Shown piece after piece: positions 62,735 through 64,000 of a stretch of DNA of 64,000 nt. Below the pieces are notes generated by a model. That model searched no databases, was not told where the DNA came from, and saw only the letters and a list, made by a program, of their open reading frames with translations. The stretch covers positions 38,181 through 102,180 of the forward strand of contig NZ_JBILQK010000004.1 in the NCBI RefSeq assembly GCF_044373315.1, written 5' to 3'. Both the position numbers and the translations under genes were made by a program. Each line of letters opens with the position of its first letter. Positions within the stretch are counted from its first letter, which is position 1. This DNA comes from JACDQM01 sp044373315. Its GTDB lineage: Bacteria; Pseudomonadota; Gammaproteobacteria; Burkholderiales; Burkholderiaceae_C.

Positions 62735-62837
62735 GCACAGCAGCCGGCAGGGCCGCTGGCAGGTCTTGTCACAGCGCCGTCACGGCGGGCGTTGACCATC
62801 GCGGGTTGCTTCAACTCTGCCGTACCGCGACCTCGCC

Positions 62838-64000
62838 ATGCCTACCCAATCGACACGCCGCCCGATGCTCCCCCGCCCGCTGCACCTGCTCAGCGCCGCC
62901 CTGCTCGGCAGCGCAGCCCTGCTGAGCGCCTGTGGCGGCGGCGACGACGAGATTGAAGAAGCGACGCCGGTCAGCCTCAGCCTGGCCAAGATCGGCGGCT
63001 TCGACGGCGGCGCTGCGGGCGCGGCCGAGATCACAGCCTACGACGCCAGCAGCAAGCGCCTGTTCATCGTCAACGGCGCCAACGGCACGCTGGACGTGGT
63101 GGACCTGTCCGACCCGGCCCAGCCCAAGCGCATCAGCACGATCAACGTCTCAGCATTGGGCGGGGCAGTCAACAGCGTGGCGGTGCATGACGGCCTGGTG
63201 GCGGTGGCCATCGAGGCCCAGCCCAAGACCAGCCCCGGCACGGTGGCCTTCTACAACGCCGCCGACCTGCGCCTGCTGGGCAGCGTCAAGGTCGGCGCCC
63301 AGCCCGACATGCTGACCTTCACGCCCGACGGGAAGATGGTGCTGGTAGCCAATGAGGGCGAGCCCAACAGCTATGGCCAGGCCGACTCGGTCGATCCGGA
63401 AGGCTCGATCAGCATCATCACCGTCAACGGCGGCAACAACCCAACGGCGGTAACGGCCGACTTCAAGGCCTTCATCGGCCAGGAAGCCGCGCTGCGCGCC
63501 CAGGGCGTGCGCATCTTCGGCCCCGGCGCCAACGCCGCGCAGGATATGGAGCCCGAATACATCGCCATCAGCGACGACGGCAAGACGGCCTACGTGACGC
63601 TGCAGGAGAACAACGCCATCGCCATCGTCGACATCGCCGCGGCCAAGGTCACCGCCATCAAGGCCCTGGGCTTCAAGGACCACAGCCTGACCGGCATGGG
63701 CCTGGATGCCAGCGACGAGGATGGCGGCAACAACACCAACAGCGGCACGCCGGCGATCAAGATTGCCAACTACCCGGTCAAGGGCATGTACCAGCCGGAT
63801 GCGATTGCGCAGTTCAGCGTCAATGGCAAGCGCTACCTGATCACCGCCAACGAGGGCGAGGCGCGCGCCGACTGGCCCGGCTACAGCGATGAGACGCGCG
63901 TGCGCAGCCATTGCAGCGCCGGCCTGGACCCCAGCGTGTTCCCGGACGCCGCGAACCTGATCCTGGACTCCAACCTGGGCCGCCTGCGCATCACCGCCAA
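62838..64000 (+). CDS. Choice-of-anchor I family lipoprotein (beta-propeller), cut by window end
   Basis: The frame starts at ATG 62838 and is still open at the window edge (387 codons seen). MLPRPLHLLSAALLGSAALLSACGGG gives a lipobox (LSAC). Beta-propeller repeats follow: ITAYDASSKRLFIVNGANGTLDVVDLSDPAQPKRI, TFTPDGKMVLVANEGEPNSYG and MEPEYIAISDDGKTAYVTLQENNAIAIVDI, typical of choice-of-anchor I/LVIVD-like surface proteins, some of which are fused to phosphatase domains further on. It is probably a cell-surface or periplasmic lipoprotein; function unknown. The gene starts 104 bp after radA. Confidence 0.85.
   Translation, partial: MPTQSTRRPMLPRPLHLLSAALLGSAALLSACGGGDDEIEEATPVSLSLAKIGGFDGGAAGAAEITAYDASSKRLFIVNGANGTLDVVDLSDPAQPKRISTINVSALGGAVNSVAVHDGLVAVAIEAQPKTSPGTVAFYNAADLRLLGSVKVGAQPDMLTFTPDGKMVLVANEGEPNSYGQADSVDPEGSISIITVNGGNNPTAVTADFKAFIGQEAALRAQGVRIFGPGANAAQDMEPEYIAISDDGKTAYVTLQENNAIAIVDIAAAKVTAIKALGFKDHSLTGMGLDASDEDGGNNTNSGTPAIKIANYPVKGMYQPDAIAQFSVNGKRYLITANEGEARADWPGYSDETRVRSHCSAGLDPSVFPDAANLILDSNLGRLRITA

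Overview
The window is high-GC DNA (very rich in GCC, CTG and CGC codons) from a Gram-negative bacterium with an outer membrane: TonB receptors, lipoprotein lipoboxes, a lipid A phosphoethanolamine transferase and LplT are all present. Gene content (orphan periplasmic binding proteins, DUF1127/LysR pair, lplT and alr close to radA) suggests a betaproteobacterium of the order Burkholderiales, probably a Roseateles/Rubrivivax-like lineage. The lineage is inferred from gene content only. No rRNA, tRNA, CRISPR array, prophage or transposase gene was seen.

Layout. 1-5675 (minus): a dipeptide/oligopeptide ABC transporter operon (permease-permease-ATPase-ATPase-binding protein) with tight 4-bp overlaps, ending in an amidase cut by the window edge. 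5777-9682: NTF2-like and DUF1127 genes, a divergent LysR regulator, a MATE pump and an orphan family-3 binding protein. 9642-13414: an eptA-PAP2 operon divergent from an orphan PmrB-like sensor kinase, with a PmrA-box-like sequence between them. 13599-23355: a peptidoglycan amino-sugar cluster: TonB receptor, MurQ, AmpG-like/PAT MFS transporter, NagX-like membrane acyltransferase, GHL10 lipoprotein, BadF-type sugar kinase and AmiD-like lipoprotein amidase, followed by speB. 24393-25846: two near-identical ~148-bp elements with 31-bp inverted ends bracket one binding-protein gene.

25929-44049 continues the cell-wall theme: class II aldolase, LysR plus VanX-type D-Ala-D-Ala dipeptidase, an exported L,D-carboxypeptidase, PBP4-type dacB, a second TonB receptor, a GGDEF-EAL protein, a class A beta-lactamase-fold serine hydrolase coupled to dadA, an aromatic aminotransferase and an M20 carboxypeptidase. 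Together with the ABC transporter and alanine racemase, these genes could release, import and catabolise muropeptide sugars, D-Ala-containing peptides and D-amino acids. That integrated role is inference from co-location.

44163-56496 is mixed housekeeping: DUF2332, Crp/Fnr regulator, glutathione peroxidase, DMT exporters, SGNH hydrolase, lplT, alr, thioesterase, arfB, a LysE/RhtB exporter, an unknown membrane protein and a family-5 binding protein. 56537-61216 (minus) is the most novel part: four tandem paralogues of an unrecognised family of membrane-anchored proteins with four conserved cysteines, plus a small cysteine-containing ORF and an ~80-bp repeated upstream element. radA and a truncated choice-of-anchor I lipoprotein gene close the window.
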